Below are positions 62,357-64,000 of a stretch of DNA of 64,000 nt, in pieces. The position numbers and the translations under genes are program-made. Location of the stretch: assembly GCF_004135365.1 (NCBI RefSeq), contig NZ_CP035492.1, positions 2,836,001 to 2,900,000 of the forward strand, given 5' to 3'. Under the pieces are notes generated by a model. The model was not told the origin of the DNA, ran no database searches, and saw only the letters and a list, made by a program, of their open reading frames with translations. This DNA comes from Paenibacillus protaetiae. Lineage in GTDB: Bacteria; Bacillota; Bacilli; Paenibacillales; Paenibacillaceae. The first letter of the stretch is position 1. Each line of letters opens with the position of its first letter.

Positions 62357-64000
62357 TTACACCTTCAGCTTGATTTCCTCCGCCAGCCGCGCCATAAACG
62401 CGCCAAGCGGAAGCTGGCCCAGCTCGCCTTCGCCCCGCTTGCGGACAGCAGCCGAACCGCTGCTTTGCTCCTGTTCGCCGAGTACAAGCGTATAAGGCAC
62501 TTTGTCGAGGCCCGCCTGCCGGATTTTGTAGCCCAGCTTCTCATTGCGCAGATCAGCTTCGGCCCGGATGCCTGCCCGCTTCAGCTGCTCCCTCACTTCC
62601 TCGGCATACGCATCGAATTTGCTTGAAACCGGCAGCAGCTTCACCTGTACCGGAGCCAGCCACAGCGGGAACGCACCCGCATAATGCTCCGTCAATATGC
62701 CGATAAACCGGTCGATCGAGCCGTAGACTGCCCGGTGAATGACAACCGGACGCACCTTCCGGCCGCTATCGTCCGTATACAGCAGGTCGAATTTTTCCGG
62801 CATTTGAAAATCCAGCTGCACCGTCCCGCACTGCCAGCTGCGCTTCAGCACGTCGCGGATATGAAAGTCGATTTTCGGCCCGTAGAACGCACCGTCTCCC
62901 TCGTTGACCCGGTACGGCAGCTGCAGCTTCTCCAGCACGCTCCTGAGCGAATTTTCCGCCTGCTCCCATAAGGCGTCGTCGCCCATCGAGTCATCCGGCC
63001 GCGTCGACAGCTCGATGCGGTACTCAAAGCCAAACACGCGGTACAACCCGCCGATTACTTGAATAATGCCGGCGATTTCATCCTCGATCTGGTCCGGCCG
63101 GACAAACAGATGCGCGTCATCCTGGCAGAACGTCCGCACCCGCATCATGCCGTTCAGCGCGCCTGAAAATTCATGCCGGTGCACCTGGCCGAACTCGGCA
63201 AGCCGAATCGGCAAATCGCGGTAAGAGCGGAGGCTGTTTTTATAAATCAGCATGTGGCCCGGACAATTCATCGGCTTTAACGCAAACGATTGGTCGTCCA
63301 CCTGCGTAAAATACATGTTTTCCTTGTAATGGTCCCAGTGCCCCGACTGCTCCCATAAACGGCTGTTCATCATAAACGGCGTTCTCACTTCCTCGAAGCC
63401 GCCCTGCAGCATCAGCTCGCGCGCATACGCTTCAAGCTCGGTACGGATCGTCATGCCCTTCGGCAAATAAAACGGCATGCCCGGCGCTTCCTCCGAGAAC
63501 ATAAACAGCGCAAGCTCCCGCCCGAGTTTGCGGTGATCGCGTTGTTTCGCTTCCTCCAGCATGTACATGTTCATCCAGCTCGGCTTTGGACGGGAATGCC
63601 GTTCCGTAAACACGCTGCAGCATTTTGTTGGCAGAATCGCCGCGCCAATAAGCGCCCGCAACACTTGTGAGCTTAAAAGCTTTCAGCCGCCCTGTCGAAG
63701 GGACATGCGGCCCGCGGCATAAATCCACAAATTCGCCCTGCCGGTACAAGCTGATCACCGCTCCATCCGGCAAGCTGCCGATCAGCTCCAGCTTATACGG
63801 ATCATCCAGCTCCGTGAACAGCCGCAGCGCTTCCTCGCGGCTCACTTCCTCGCGGACAATCGGCCAATTTTCGGCTGCAATTCGCTGCATCTCCTGTTCG
63901 ATGGCTGCCAGATCATCCGCCGACAGCGCATGCGGCATGTCGATGTCATAATAAAACCCGTCTTCGATCACCGGCCCGATTCCCAGCTTCACAGCCTCCT
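62357..64000 (-). CDS. thrS: threonyl-tRNA synthetase (one frameshift; N-terminus beyond the window)
   Basis: This class II synthetase charges tRNA-Thr. Visible are the end of the editing domain ([20 protein letters not shown]), [21 protein letters not shown], then [19 protein letters not shown]. Catalytic motifs include [55 protein letters not shown] and [29 protein letters not shown], followed by the anticodon domain to the end. The frame breaks at 63569-63570: about two bases are missing between the codons for LDE and MYMLEEA. The TGS domain lies past 64000, so any T-box leader is out of view. Whether this is the main ThrS or a ThrZ paralogue is undecided. Confidence 0.9.

Overview
The window (64 kb, GC-rich) reads as the chromosome of a spore-forming, low-phylum-GC Gram-positive of the Paenibacillus type. 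Supporting signs are strong AGGAGG ribosome sites with frequent TTG and GTG starts, BshB2/YojF bacillithiol genes, Fur, Amj, a YesM/YesN two-component pair, the spore-coat transglutaminase Tgl, many carbohydrate ABC systems without their own ATPase, and an MccA/MccB/YrrT methionine-to-cysteine unit. I saw no rRNA, tRNA, CRISPR array, insertion sequence or prophage.

Layout. 1-8.6 kb: an M3 oligopeptidase (cut by the window edge), a DUF3888-like secreted protein, the lipid II flippase Amj, two DinB-fold enzymes, Fur under a perfect palindromic operator, a LysR regulator divergent from a tautomerase/CMD fusion, a 6-phosphogluconolactonase, an XRE regulator and a Pro-rich membrane-anchored protein. 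8.7-27 kb: a two-repeat secreted protein, then a long minus-strand exopolysaccharide locus running from about 27.2 kb down to 11.0 kb. It encodes a Wzz-like protein, a BY-kinase, GalU, a priming phosphoglycosyltransferase, four glycosyltransferases, Wzy, an acyltransferase, a pyruvyltransferase, Wzx, ManC and Ugd. Together they suggest a Wzx/Wzy-made polymer with about five sugars per repeat, drawing on UDP-Glc, UDP-GlcA and a GDP-Man-type donor and carrying acyl and pyruvyl groups. A highly structured 300-base gap lies between the kinase gene and galU, where Bacillus keeps the EAR antitermination RNA.

27.7-33.5 kb: xpt, a remnant of a YhgE/Pip membrane protein, two tandem MarR regulators, an esterase, an SRPBCC protein, an aldo/keto reductase and yojF-bshB2. 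33.8-40.5 kb: a phosphoester scavenging operon (two metallophosphoesterases, two permeases, an IphP-like phosphatase, a binding protein). It is preceded by four PhoP-box-like hexamers at exact 11-base spacing and lies next to a frameshifted GntR regulator. 40.7-49.2 kb: a cyclophilin lipoprotein, an NlpC/P60 and an M15 peptidase, a RacA-like DNA-binding protein, an aldo/keto reductase, an AraC regulator, and a TolB-like lipoprotein beside an OmpR/histidine kinase pair. 49.4-56.5 kb: a second sugar ABC system facing a YesM/YesN pair. 56.5-64 kb: mccB, mccA, yrrT, tgl, an SDR, a polysaccharide deacetylase and thrS (cut by the window edge).

A point that affects the whole annotation: four genes (esterase, GntR, mccA, thrS) are broken by five apparent base losses. 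Four of these are one G or C lost from a G/C run. The corrected proteins look full length and normal, so these look more like consensus errors than real pseudogenes.
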